Source: Actinomadura barringtoniae
GTDB taxonomy: Bacteria; Actinomycetota; Actinomycetes; Streptosporangiales; Streptosporangiaceae
DNA: 64,000 nt
NCBI RefSeq assembly: GCF_017573505.1
Contig: NZ_JAGEOJ010000007.1
Coordinates: 248,001 to 312,000 of the forward strand
Direction of reading: 5' to 3'
Positions 1 through 8,158 of this stretch are shown here, in pieces. The notes beneath the pieces were generated by a model. The model was not told the DNA's origin. It saw nothing but the letters and a program-made list of their open reading frames with translations, and ran no database searches. Every line of letters starts with the position of its first letter. Within the stretch, counting starts at the first letter, position 1. The position numbers and the translations under genes were made by a program.

Positions 1-615
1 GCCGAACGCGGCTGCCACATCACGGCGGTCGAGCTCGGGGCCGAAATGGCACGGGTCGCCCGCCGCAACCTCGCGCGGTTCGAGCACGTGGAGGTGGTGA
101 CGTCGGCGTTCGAGGACTGGACGCTGCCCGCCGAGCCGTTCGACGTGGTGGTGTCGGCGACCGCGTTCAACTGGATCGATCCGGTCGTACGGGTGACCAA
201 GGCCGCCGATGCGCTGCGGGACGGCGGCGTTCTGGCGACCATCGCCACGCACCACGCCGCAGGTGGCAGCGAAGCGCTCTTCGCCGAGATCCAGGAGTGT
301 TACGAACGGTTCGATCCGTCGACCCCGCCGGGATTGCGGCTGCGGCCGGCGGCGCAGATCCCGCAGGACGCCGAGGAGATCGACCGCTCAAGCCGCTTCG
401 GACCTGCGGTTTTCCGCCGGTACGAGCGGGACCTGGCCTACTCGACCGCGGACTACCTGGACGTTCTGCGCACCTACTCCAACCACCGGCTGATGACGCC
501 GGAGGCCCTCGACGGCCTGCTGGGATGCATCAGCGGCTTGATCGATCGGCGGAACGGCGGCCGGATCGTCAAGCGCTACCTCACCGAGCTACGCCTCGCC
601 CACCGCATCGCCTGA
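1..615 (+). CDS. Class I SAM-dependent methyltransferase, 5' end cut by window
   Basis: The reading frame is open from base 1, so the N-terminus and the first SAM-binding glycine loop lie outside the window. What remains starts with GCHITAVELGAEMA, which looks like the end of motif I with its acidic ribose-binding Glu. It continues through a motif with FDVVVSATAFNWIDP, typical of methyltransferase motif IV. The substrate cannot be told. The last 27 bases overlap the end of the convergent MarR gene. Family placement is fairly sure; the function beyond methyl transfer is unknown. Confidence 0.8.
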   Translation, partial: AERGCHITAVELGAEMARVARRNLARFEHVEVVTSAFEDWTLPAEPFDVVVSATAFNWIDPVVRVTKAADALRDGGVLATIATHHAAGGSEALFAEIQECYERFDPSTPPGLRLRPAAQIPQDAEEIDRSSRFGPAVFRRYERDLAYSTADYLDVLRTYSNHRLMTPEALDGLLGCISGLIDRRNGGRIVKRYLTELRLAHRIA

Positions 616-1185
616 CGAAGACTCCAAAGGCTCCCCCGCGTGGAGGTGCTGGTGGAGGGTGGTCAGGATGTCGTCCAGCGCCGCGAGCTGCTCGTCGCTG
701 AGCGGGGCGGCGAAGTGGTCCCTGATCGCGCGGGCGTGCGGGGCGGTCGCGGTGCGGAAGGCCGCGGCGCCCTGCGAGGTGAGGACGACCTCGGCGCCGC
801 GGTTGTCGTTCGGCGGGTTCTCACGGCCGACCAGACCGCGCTTGTCCATGCGGCCGATGTGGTGGGACAGGCGGCTGCGTTCCCAGTCCATGGCCGCCGC
901 GAGCGCGGACGAGCGCAGGCGGCGGCCCGGAGCCTCCCACAGGGTCAGCAGAACGCGATAGTCGGCAGGCGAGAGCCCGGTGTCCTCGGCAAGCCGCGCT
1001 CCCAGCAGGCGTTTCAGCTCGTCGGTGGTGTCGACCAGCGAACGCCAGACCGCCAGCTGCGCCGACGTCAGCCGCGCCCGCTCGGCCACCGCACGCCCGC
1101 GCTCGGCCTCCGCACGCCCGCGCTGGGCCTCCGCACGCCCCGCGTCCGGCTGCCTCGGCTCCGGATGTCCTGTTTCGGCGTTCAT
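589..1185 (-). CDS. MarR family transcriptional regulator with repetitive N-terminal extension
   Basis: This 198-residue protein has a winged-helix MarR core from about residue 40: a DYRVLLTLWEAPG helix, a recognition region around MDWERSRLSHHIGRMDKRGL, and a wing containing NDNRGAEVVLT. MarR proteins usually bind a palindrome as dimers and release it on ligand binding. The first ~35 residues are not part of the family core and consist of near-repeats of RAEAERG encoded by 21-bp tandem DNA repeats. The ATG at 1185 is preferred because a G-rich ribosome site lies 8 bases upstream. Its target may be itself or the neighbouring methyltransferase; this is inference. Confidence 0.85.
   Translation of the reverse strand: MNAETGHPEPRQPDAGRAEAQRGRAEAERGRAVAERARLTSAQLAVWRSLVDTTDELKRLLGARLAEDTGLSPADYRVLLTLWEAPGRRLRSSALAAAMDWERSRLSHHIGRMDKRGLVGRENPPNDNRGAEVVLTSQGAAAFRTATAPHARAIRDHFAAPLSDEQLAALDDILTTLHQHLHAGEPLESSSGDAVGEA
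1090..1131 (-). repeat. Two 21-bp tandem repeats inside the MarR gene
   Basis: Two adjacent 21-bp units (1090-1110 and 1111-1131) differ at a single base, and a partial third and degenerate flanking copies extend the array. They encode the heptad-like RAEAERG repeats of the MarR N-terminal extension and keep frame. Confidence 0.8.
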
Positions 1186-1278
1186 TGTGATCACCCCCCG
1201 CCATGAAATCTGTTCGCGATCGGGCGGGGATCCGGAATCGATCAGTTCGCGGACGCGGCGAAGGCCGACGCGGGAAGG

Positions 1279-2280
1279 TCACTGCGAAGGTGGAAGCGAT
1301 CTGGGCAGGTCGAACCAGGGCAGCATGTCGTTGTCGAAGCGGGTCATCGCGCTGATGCGGTCGCCGGCCAGGGTGATGACGATGAGGCCGGTGCCGTGGC
1401 GGATGCCGGTCGGCGTGCGCACGTACGTGCCGAACGCGGGCTGGCCGTTAGCTCGCGTGCGGGTCAGGGTGTACGTGCGGCCCGCGCCGAACAGGCCGGC
1501 GCAGAAGCGGGCGACGAGGTCGCGGCCCACGTACTCCAGCGCGATCGGCGGCATCGACATGAAGACGTCGTCGGTCAGGAGGGCCACCACCGCGTCGATG
1601 TCGCCGCCCTCGTACGCCCGGACGAAGCTCTCGACGAGAGCGTCTTCGGTAGGCGATCCAGGGGAAGGCGGCGCGAGGTGCTCGGTGCCGGTACCGGTGC
1701 CGGTGCGTTGCAGGCTGGAACGGGCGCGCTTGAGGGCGCTGTTCACCGAGTCGAGCGTCGTGCCGAGCATGTCGGCCACCTCGGCGGCGTGGAAGCCGAG
1801 CACGTCGCGCAGCACGAGCACCGCGATCTGGCGCGGCGGCAGGAGCTGAAGGGCCGTGATGAACGCCAGCGAAATTGACTCGGTCTGCTCATAACGCGCC
1901 TCAGGACTTAGCGGCGCAACGAGCGAATCCGGAATGGGCTCAAGCCAGGCCACTTCGCCAAGGCGAGTGGGCTCTGGCGGTACGACGTTGGGGATGTCCC
2001 ACTCTTTGGCGGGGCGACGGGCGGCCGTGCGCAGGGCGTTAAGGCATCTGTTGGTGGCGATGCGGTAGAGCCACGTCCTGATAGAGGCGCGTTCCTGGAA
2101 GCCGCCCAACCCCTGCCAGGCAGCCAACATGGTGTCCTGGAGGGCGTCCTCCGCGTCTTGGACGGAGCCGAGCATGCGGTAGCAGTGCACCTGCAGCTCG
2201 CGACGGTACGGCTCGGTCAGTTGCTGGAACGCATCGCCGTCCCCGGCCCGCGCCCGGGACATCAGGTCACCGGTCATCAT
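1279..2280 (-). CDS. ECF sigma factor with C-terminal SnoaL-like domain (SigX5/SigG type)
   Basis: This 333-residue protein has sigma region 2 at about residues 15-85 (HCYRMLGSVQDAEDALQDT, then RTWLYRIATNRCLNALR) and region 4 at about 135-190 (LLPPRQIAVLVLRDVLGF, then a helix-turn-helix ending SALKRARSSLQ). A SnoaL/NTF2-like domain of ~120 residues follows (about 210-330, with LVESFVRAYEGGDIDAVVALL). Sigma factors of this build have no separate anti-sigma gene; the C-terminal domain is thought to regulate activity. The ATG at 2280 fits a GAGG site 8 bases upstream better than the upstream GTG at 2304. It is divergent from a RibD-like reductase, a neighbour often seen with this class. Confidence 0.88.
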   Translation of the reverse strand: MMTGDLMSRARAGDGDAFQQLTEPYRRELQVHCYRMLGSVQDAEDALQDTMLAAWQGLGGFQERASIRTWLYRIATNRCLNALRTAARRPAKEWDIPNVVPPEPTRLGEVAWLEPIPDSLVAPLSPEARYEQTESISLAFITALQLLPPRQIAVLVLRDVLGFHAAEVADMLGTTLDSVNSALKRARSSLQRTGTGTGTEHLAPPSPGSPTEDALVESFVRAYEGGDIDAVVALLTDDVFMSMPPIALEYVGRDLVARFCAGLFGAGRTYTLTRTRANGQPAFGTYVRTPTGIRHGTGLIVITLAGDRISAMTRFDNDMLPWFDLPRSLPPSQ

Positions 2281-2421
2281 CACCTTCGCCTCACCCCTCT
2301 CCACGCAGCTCCATCGTGTACGGACACCGGCCTCCCCTGGAACTGGGCGGTCGACGAACGCCCAGTTTCACAACGCCGCGGTCTCTACCTCAGCGACATC
2401 CGCTCGAGAGGAGAGACGGCC

Positions 2422-3000
2422 ATGGGAAAGCTCATCATCAGCGAGAACGTCACGCTCGATGGGGTCACGCAGGATCCGACCGGTGAGGAGGGGCTCGGGC
2501 ACGGCAGCTGGTTCTTCGACATCAGCGACAAGGACCGCGAGGCGTGGACGAAGGTCGAGCTCGCGGAGGCGATGGCCGCCGAGGCACTGCTGCTGGGCCG
2601 CCGTACGGACGAATGGTTCGCCACGCGATGGCTGGCCCGGACCGGCGAGTGGGCGGACAGGCTGAACGGCATGCCCAAGTACGTCGTGTCCTCGACGATC
2701 GACGAGCCCAGGTGGGGCCACGGAACGGTCATCAGCGGCGACGTGGCCAAGGAGGTCTCCAAGCTGAAGGAACAGCTGGACGGCGACCTGGTCGTCTATG
2801 CCAGCCTGCCGCTCGTCCACACGCTGATGGAGAACGACCTCGTCGACGAGCTGCGGCTCACGGTCTACCCGGTCGTGCTCGGCTCAGGCAACCGCCTCTT
2901 CGGGGAAGCCGGCCGCAAGGCGACGATGCGCCTGACCAACACCCAGCCCCTCGGGGACAGCCTCGTCCACCTCACCTACAAGACCGTTCCGAACGCATAG
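2422..3000 (+). CDS. Dihydrofolate reductase family protein (RibD C-terminal fold)
   Basis: This 192-residue protein begins MGKLIISENVTLDGV, the usual first strand and loop of the RibD/DHFR-like family. It also has the middle motif LLGRRTDEWFATRW, a KYVVSSTIDEPRW strand, and near the end ELRLTVYPVVLGSGNRLF. The family binds NADPH, but most actinobacterial stand-alone members have no proven substrate. The ATG at 2422 follows GAGAGGAGAG by a good distance. It is divergent from the SigX5-type sigma gene, so sigma-dependent expression is plausible. Two paralogs lie at 9066 and 51605 in this window. Confidence 0.88.
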   Translation: MGKLIISENVTLDGVTQDPTGEEGLGHGSWFFDISDKDREAWTKVELAEAMAAEALLLGRRTDEWFATRWLARTGEWADRLNGMPKYVVSSTIDEPRWGHGTVISGDVAKEVSKLKEQLDGDLVVYASLPLVHTLMENDLVDELRLTVYPVVLGSGNRLFGEAGRKATMRLTNTQPLGDSLVHLTYKTVPNA

Positions 3001-3057
3001 GAGCGCATTGGGGAACGTCTGCGACGGGAGGGCCCACGTTGTCCTAGGTTGTTTCGC

Positions 3058-4257
3058 ATGGTCGATGGCCCTCCCCTCGCAGACCTCGCAGAGCTCATCC
3101 AGAAAGACCGCCTCGAACCTGCGGAGCCCGCACGCATAGGCAAGTACGACGTGCTGATCGAGCACAACTTCGTCGGCGTCTTCGTGTACCAGATCCGCGG
3201 GGACCGGGTGCTGATGTTCCACGCGGGCAAGGGCTACCGCGAGGACGTCGCGGTAGCCCTTCTGGACGCGGTGGACGACATCGCGGACACCGACGACCTG
3301 GGTTCGATCGTCCGGCTGCGCCCCATCGACGTCCCGGGTTTCGCGCTGGACAGGGCGGCCCTGCTCGGCCCGGGGCACACCGGCTTCTTCAAGGACTCGC
3401 CCCTGAAAGAGCGGGGATTGCAGGTCATCCCGGTGCATCGTTCCGAGGCCATCGACGGTGAGGAGTACGAGGCGTTCTGGCCCGGCATCATCGGCAAGAA
3501 CCTCGCGCTCCGGCACCACCACTGGGATCGTGAGCCGACGCCCAGGGCCGATGTAAGGCGCCTGGACGGCGGCATGGGCGGCCTGTACAGGAAGAACAGC
3601 CGCAGCCGCAGAAGCTCGAAGCCCGCCCTGGCAAAGGCGCGGAGCGTCCTGGAACGGGATCTGCCGGGCATGCCGAACGGCGTCCGCGTGTCGGTGAAGG
3701 ACATGCGCGGCCACGACCTGCACCTGAACCGCGAATTTGATCGTCTCCGCGGCACCCTCACCCTTCAGGTTCAAGGCAAGCCGGCCGAGCCCCTCAAGGT
3801 GGACATCCCCCGGCATTCGGCCTGGGCGGTGTTCGGACCCCTCTTCAGGGGTGAAGACTTCGACCCTGACGCCCTGAATGCGCAGTGGCCGCCCGAGCAC
3901 ATGCTGATGATGCGTGTGGGCGACAAGGAGCGCCGACGCTACGACAGCGACGAGCGCCCGGCCTCACTGGAGGAATGCCTGCGCTGGCTGGACGCCCTCG
4001 CTCCCACCGACGGCAACTACCTGGTCTTCGTAGGACGTTCGGAGGGCGTCGTACAGATGCGCTGGGAAGGCCCGGACAAGCCCAAGCTCTGGTTGGAAAC
4101 TCCTGAGCCCGCCCACCGGCACTCCCGGGGCCGGTACGTGACGACCGACGAGGCCGCGACGATGATCCGGACCCTGGCGCGCGAGAACCGCGTGGCCGTG
4201 GACGACCTGGGCGACCTGGAGACCACTCCATGGAACGCCGATTCCGAGGAGGAGTAG
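3058..4257 (+). CDS. Hypothetical protein, possible immunity-type, coupled to the DUF4303 gene
   Basis: I do not recognise the family. The protein has 399 residues with no signal peptide or membrane helix. Residues ~20-130 are a mixed alpha/beta region (LIEHNFVGVFVYQIRGDRVLMF). Residues ~170-200 are a basic linker (RKNSRSRRSSK). The last ~100 residues (YLVFVGRSEGVVQMRWEG, then LWLETPEP) faintly recall Imm1-type immunity folds. The ATG at 3058 is chosen; an in-frame TTG lies 9 bases upstream. The stop is 4 bases before the DUF4303 gene, and its ribosome site lies within this gene's end, so the two are co-translated. The immunity role is inference from the partner. Confidence 0.7.
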   Translation: MVDGPPLADLAELIQKDRLEPAEPARIGKYDVLIEHNFVGVFVYQIRGDRVLMFHAGKGYREDVAVALLDAVDDIADTDDLGSIVRLRPIDVPGFALDRAALLGPGHTGFFKDSPLKERGLQVIPVHRSEAIDGEEYEAFWPGIIGKNLALRHHHWDREPTPRADVRRLDGGMGGLYRKNSRSRRSSKPALAKARSVLERDLPGMPNGVRVSVKDMRGHDLHLNREFDRLRGTLTLQVQGKPAEPLKVDIPRHSAWAVFGPLFRGEDFDPDALNAQWPPEHMLMMRVGDKERRRYDSDERPASLEECLRWLDALAPTDGNYLVFVGRSEGVVQMRWEGPDKPKLWLETPEPAHRHSRGRYVTTDEAATMIRTLARENRVAVDDLGDLETTPWNADSEEE

Positions 4258-4261
4258 CCGG

Positions 4262-5593
4262 TTGGACTGGGCGGCGTTCGAGGACGAGCTGGTGGCGGGC
4301 GTCGTCGCGAAGGTGACGGAACGCGCGGGCCAAGCCAGCGGCCTGTACGCCGCCGTGCTGGGCGAGATCTACGCCGAGACCGACGGCTTGATCCGGCTGC
4401 CGATGCTCGGCGCCAACTCCGAGGAGGAGCTGGCGGGCGACGAAGACCTGCGCTGGAGCCTGCCCGACTGGGACACCGTCTGGGAGTCATGGCTCCCTGA
4501 GGACCGCTGGTCGCAGTGGGAGCGGGCGCTGACCGACGAGGCGGGGCGAAGCACGACGCGACACTGGGAGCGCACGTTCACCAAGTACCTGAACGTGCTC
4601 ACCCGGGTGTGCAAGCGCGCCCGCAAGGACCTGCGGACGACCGGCGTGACCGACCGAGAATTCGTCGTGGTCGTGCTGACCAACGACCAGGACGAAGAGA
4701 GGCTCCTGCGCCGCGTGCTGGGCGTCCGAGAGCTGTACCGGCTGTTTCCGGCCTACGACCGGGCGGCGGCCTGGATCGCCGAGGTCGAGGCCCAGGCGCC
4801 CGCGGACCGCGCACCCATCTACGTGCGGGCGCTCGACGACTGGGACGGCCCGCTCGGTCGCGAGAACGCCCAGAAAGCATTGCGCGAGCTCGGCCCGGCC
4901 GCGCTCCCGGCCCTCACCGAGCTGCTGTCGCAGGGCCCGGACCGCTGGCGGGCGGCGAAACTGATCGCTGACATCGGCTGCGCCTCCGACGAGGTGATCG
5001 AGGCGCTCACCCGCGCGCTGAAGGACACCACCGGGCCCGACGAGTCCTGGGTCGCGGTCGCCCTGTCCCGCCTGGGCCGCCTCGATGTGGTGCTGGCCGA
5101 CTCCGCGCTCTCCGGCGGAACGGTCGTCTCGGCCGTGGCCGCGCCGTACCGAAGCTTCCGCGATCACGCGGCCGCGCCGCCGCCGCTGGACTACGGCCCG
5201 CTGGAACGGTTCCTGACCGGCCACCCGCGGCAGAACGACGCCGTGGCCGAGGAGCTGCGCCCGGGTTCCGGCTACTGCACGATCCGCGCCGAGGAGGTCG
5301 GGGCGGCGATCGACGCACTGCGTTCGCCGCATCCGGTGACCCGCCGGCACGCCGCGAGCGTTCTCGGTGAACGCTCGCTCGGCAAAGCCGTGGGCCGGCA
5401 GGTCACTCCGCACCTCTCCACGACCGCCGTCGACGACCCGGACGCCACGGTTCGGCGCCTGGCGATTCTGTCCTTGCAGTACTGGAAACAGGACGCCCGG
5501 CACTGCGCCGACGCCGGCCGCCGCGCGCTCCACGATCCAGAGCCCGACGTACGCGCCGCCGCACAACGCTGGCTGGACTCCCTGAGCACTTAA
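4262..5593 (+). CDS. DUF4303 domain protein with C-terminal HEAT-like repeats
   Basis: The N-terminal ~180 residues match the DUF4303 pattern: MDWAAFEDELVAG start, a LRWSLPDWDTVW motif and a conserved central Trp-rich region. DUF4303 proteins are found in polymorphic-toxin immunity neighbourhoods. From about residue 195 the protein becomes paired helices of HEAT type (AQKALRELGPAALPALTELL, later TRRHAASVLGERSLG and DDPDATVRRLAILSL), which usually serve protein contact. The start is a TTG, supported by GAGGAGGAG overlapping the end of the upstream gene. The final 4 bases overlap the convergent IclR gene, the two stop codons sharing bases. Confidence 0.8.
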   Translation: MDWAAFEDELVAGVVAKVTERAGQASGLYAAVLGEIYAETDGLIRLPMLGANSEEELAGDEDLRWSLPDWDTVWESWLPEDRWSQWERALTDEAGRSTTRHWERTFTKYLNVLTRVCKRARKDLRTTGVTDREFVVVVLTNDQDEERLLRRVLGVRELYRLFPAYDRAAAWIAEVEAQAPADRAPIYVRALDDWDGPLGRENAQKALRELGPAALPALTELLSQGPDRWRAAKLIADIGCASDEVIEALTRALKDTTGPDESWVAVALSRLGRLDVVLADSALSGGTVVSAVAAPYRSFRDHAAAPPPLDYGPLERFLTGHPRQNDAVAEELRPGSGYCTIRAEEVGAAIDALRSPHPVTRRHAASVLGERSLGKAVGRQVTPHLSTTAVDDPDATVRRLAILSLQYWKQDARHCADAGRRALHDPEPDVRAAAQRWLDSLST

Positions 5594-6372
5594 GAGCGGT
5601 CGGGCGTGAGCCCTGCTCGCAGCGCCAGACGTTCGGCCTCCTCATGGAGATGGGCCGCGACCGCCTGGACTCGTTCGGCGGGAAGGCGGGAGAGGGGAGC
5701 CGAGACCGCCAGCGCCGCCACCGGACGCCCGCGCAGGCCCGGGACCGCGACCGCCACCGACGCCACACCGTCCTCGCTCTCCTCCTCGTTGACGGCGTAG
5801 CCGCGTTCGCGAACGCGGTCCAGCTCGGCCAGCAGGGCCGCAGGATCGGTGATCGAACGTTCCGTCTCGCCCGGCAGCGGGCGGTCCGCCGGGAAGAGGG
5901 CCTCCACCTCACTCCGCGACAGCGCCGCGAGCAGCGCCTTGCCCGAGGCTGTGCAGTTGGCCGCGAGCGTCGTTCCCGTACGAGCGGCGACCCTCAGCGA
6001 CTTGGGGCTCTCCACCGCGTCCAGATACCGGACGGACGCGCCCTCCAGGCCGACCAGGTGGACGGTCTCCCCGGCCCACTCCGCCAGTTCCTCCAGCACG
6101 GGACGGGCGTGCAGCCGGATGTCCATGTTGCGTACGGCCGCGAGCCCGATCTCCACGAGCATCGGGCCGGCAACGTAGACCTTGGAGTCCGGTTCCTGCC
6201 GTACGAAGCCGTGATAGGCGAGCATCGCCAGCAGCCGGTGCGCGGTCGAGTGGGCCACGCCCAGGAACTCGCGCGCGTCCGAGAGCCGCACCTTCTCGTG
6301 CTCGCGGAAGAGCGTCAGCAAGCGGAGGGCGTTGTCCACAGACGCGATCGGATACGCGGGTTCTTTCTGCAC
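5590..6372 (-). CDS. IclR family transcriptional regulator
   Basis: This 260-residue protein has an N-terminal winged helix (SVDNALRLLTLF, then LGVAHSTAHRLLAMLAYHGFV) and the IclR effector domain (RPVLEELAEWAGETVHLVGLEG, GKALLAALS, and the motif GYAVNEEESEDGVASVAVAV). IclR proteins bind small organic acids or aromatic compounds and usually control catabolic genes. The GTG at 6372 gives the expected family length; an ATG at 6429 would overlap the neighbouring gene and add an unrelated tail. No catabolic target gene is adjacent, so the regulon is unknown. Confidence 0.9.
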   Translation of the reverse strand: MQKEPAYPIASVDNALRLLTLFREHEKVRLSDAREFLGVAHSTAHRLLAMLAYHGFVRQEPDSKVYVAGPMLVEIGLAAVRNMDIRLHARPVLEELAEWAGETVHLVGLEGASVRYLDAVESPKSLRVAARTGTTLAANCTASGKALLAALSRSEVEALFPADRPLPGETERSITDPAALLAELDRVRERGYAVNEEESEDGVASVAVAVPGLRGRPVAALAVSAPLSRLPAERVQAVAAHLHEEAERLALRAGLTPDRS

Positions 6373-6388
6373 ACCAGAACAATAGGGC

Positions 6389-6706
6389 TCAACGCCTCGC
6401 CGCCAGCGCGGCCGAGACCCACGGTTCAAGAAGAGCGCTCAACTCCTCGGCCGCCCGTTCGCCGTCCGAGCACGGCGCCAGCCACGATCCGGTGGAGGAG
6501 ATGAAGACCCGCTGCGATGGGCCGCGCACCACCATCACCGACTCTCCGAGCCAGGTCAGGTGCTCGGAGTAGATGCGAAGCAGGGGCGGATTCTGCCCGT
6601 ACCGCCGCTCGGTGCACCAGCCGTCGCGCCGCAGCACGCGCCCGAGCCGGTTCAACTGGTGACGGGCGACCAGGACGTCCCAACGCGAGTCGAGCGGCGC
6701 GATCAT
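6389..6706 (-). CDS. Small hypothetical protein of the XRE/DUF397-associated pair
   Basis: The family is not recognised. The protein has 105 residues and is soluble, with a hydrophobic middle (YSEHLTWLGESVMVVRG, then QRVFISSTGSWLAPC) and a C-terminal amphipathic helix. Its start codon overlaps the stop of the upstream small gene by 4 bases (ATGA), so the two are coupled. A gene of the same size and position lies beside the decayed XRE module at 50421, with the same strand-then-helix layout but little clear identity. The pairing suggests a role connected to the divergent XRE regulator. Confidence 0.65.
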   Translation of the reverse strand: MIAPLDSRWDVLVARHQLNRLGRVLRRDGWCTERRYGQNPPLLRIYSEHLTWLGESVMVVRGPSQRVFISSTGSWLAPCSDGERAAEELSALLEPWVSAALAARR

Positions 6707-6900
6707 CGCCGCCCCTTCTGCCTGAGGAGCGCCGCGCGCAGCTGCTGGGAGCTGTCGGCGTCGAGCGCGTCCACCTCATGGATCTTGTCCATCGGCAACG
6801 GGCCGCGCAGCGCCCACCAGCGCCGCCGATCACTGACGATGAACCGCCAGCCCTGGAAGTCGGCCCGGAGCCGTTCCAGGTCATGAGCATCCGCATCCAT
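6703..6900 (-). CDS. Small hypothetical protein with WWALRGPLP motif
   Basis: This 65-residue protein (ATG at 6900) carries GWRFIVSDRRRWWALRGPLP followed by HEVDALDADSSQQLRAAL. The block WWALRGPLP...IHEVDALDA recurs in the small gene at 50755, which also lies beside an XRE/DUF5753 gene. In actinomycetes such short proteins commonly neighbour XRE/DUF397 pairs. Their biochemical role is not known. It is divergent from the XRE regulator with ~115 bases between them and coupled to the next gene by a 4-base overlap. Confidence 0.7.
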   Translation of the reverse strand: MDADAHDLERLRADFQGWRFIVSDRRRWWALRGPLPMDKIHEVDALDADSSQQLRAALLRQKGRR

Positions 6901-7014
6901 GTGAATACCGTCACAGGCGAGGACTACGCTCAGAAAGCGCCCCATCGCGCCCCGCAACGCACCCAATTCAAGATCGACCGAACCTCTCGATCAGGTACGA
7001 CCCCGGGAGCCCCC

Positions 7015-7833
7015 ATGCCCGCACGTTCCGAGCCCTATGACGCCCCCGCGATCATCACGTTCGCCAAGGAACTGACGGCATGGCGGGAGAACGTGGGCCT
7101 GAGCAAGAAGGAGCTCGGCGACGCGCTCGGCTACGCCGACTCCTACATCGGCCAGATCGAGCACTGCAAGAACATCCCCTCAGAGGAGTTCGCAGAGGCC
7201 CTCGACACCTTCTTCAAGACCAACGGCCTGTTCCACCGCCTCTGGCAACGCATCGTCGAGACCCGCCACGCAGTCTCCCTGCCACCTGGCTTCCCAGAGT
7301 TCCTGAAGCGCGAGAAGCGCGCCATCTTCAGCAAGTACTTCTGCCTGACGCTGGTGAGTGGCATGTTCCAGACGGAGGACTATGCGCGAGCGGTTATGGA
7401 AGCGAGAGACAAGCACAGCGCAGATGAATTCATCGCTAAGCGGATGGAGCGTCAGTCCATTCTTACTAGCGACAGCCCTCCTCAGGTCCTTCTGACGCTC
7501 GATGAACGGGTCCTGCGCGAGGTGATCGGGAGCCGGGACGTCCAGCGAAGGCAGCTCCAATCCCTGTTGGAGGCAAGCGAGCTGCCGAACGTCGCAATTG
7601 ACGTGGTGCCGCAGGGCCGGGGTTACTACCCAGGTTTGACCGGCAGTCTCACGATCCTGAGTTTCAGCGATGGCGCGAATGTCGCCTACACCGAGTCACA
7701 AGGCGTGGGGACTCTCATCGAACTGCCCTCCCTTGTGACGGGTTACATCATGCGTTATGAACTGATCAAGGGCTGCGCGCATCCCGTCAGTGACTCGCGG
7801 ACTGTTATCAGGGCCGTGATGGAGGAGCTATGA
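7015..7833 (+). CDS. XRE family regulator with DUF5753 domain
   Basis: This 272-residue protein has an HTH_XRE domain at about residues 15-75 (ELTAWRENVGLSKKELGDAL, YADSYIGQIEHCKNIPS). The DUF5753 effector domain follows (FSKYFCLTLVSGMFQTEDYARAV, then QLQSLLEASELPNVAIDVVPQ and GLTGSLTILSFSDG). These regulators work with a small DUF397 partner encoded next to them; several known pairs control antibiotic production or sporulation in streptomycetes. The ATG at 7015 follows GGGAG. The stop overlaps the DUF397 start by 4 bases. Confidence 0.93.
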   Translation: MPARSEPYDAPAIITFAKELTAWRENVGLSKKELGDALGYADSYIGQIEHCKNIPSEEFAEALDTFFKTNGLFHRLWQRIVETRHAVSLPPGFPEFLKREKRAIFSKYFCLTLVSGMFQTEDYARAVMEARDKHSADEFIAKRMERQSILTSDSPPQVLLTLDERVLREVIGSRDVQRRQLQSLLEASELPNVAIDVVPQGRGYYPGLTGSLTILSFSDGANVAYTESQGVGTLIELPSLVTGYIMRYELIKGCAHPVSDSRTVIRAVMEEL

Positions 7834-8099
7834 GCAGGTTGGACCTGTCCGCTGTTGAGTGGCGCAAGAGCAGCCACAGCGGCGATGAAGGTGGCGAGTG
7901 CGTTGAGGTCTCCGCTGCCGAGTGGCGCAAGAGCAGTCGCAGTGACGACCATGGCGGCGAGTGTGTTGAGGTCGCCGATCTGGCTTCTGTCGTCGCGCTG
8001 CGGGACTCCAAGGATCCGGGCGGGGCGATGCTGATCGTGGGGGCTGCGGGTTGGAGGGAGCTCGTTCGGGCAGTTAAGGCCAGGGAGTACGAGGCCTGA
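7830..8099 (+). CDS. DUF397 protein with an internal duplication
   Basis: This 89-residue DUF397 protein is translationally coupled (ATGA) to the XRE gene. The family core is WRKSSHS...GGECVEV followed by a VALRDSKDPGG strand and a C-terminal helix (GWRELVRAVK). Here the first half occurs twice: AVEWRKSSHSGDEGGECVEV and AAEWRKSSRSDDHGGECVEV, so the protein is longer than the usual ~60-70 residues. DUF397 proteins bind or antagonise their XRE partner, so a doubled N-terminal half could alter binding. Family assignment is sure. Confidence 0.93.
   Translation: MSRLDLSAVEWRKSSHSGDEGGECVEVSAAEWRKSSRSDDHGGECVEVADLASVVALRDSKDPGGAMLIVGAAGWRELVRAVKAREYEA
7850..7969 (+). repeat. 60-bp in-frame duplication within the DUF397 gene
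   Basis: The segment 7850-7909 is repeated directly at 7910-7969 with most bases identical (shared runs include GAGTGGCGCAAGAGCAG and GGCGAGTG). The repeat is exactly 60 bp, so the frame is kept. It is a recent-looking tandem duplication of the conserved WRKSS...ECVEV half. Confidence 0.85.
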
Positions 8100-8158
8100 C
8101 TGATCAGTCGGCACGGGTTAGGTTCAACGAGTAGGTCTTGTCGGCACCGGGGTGGGAG

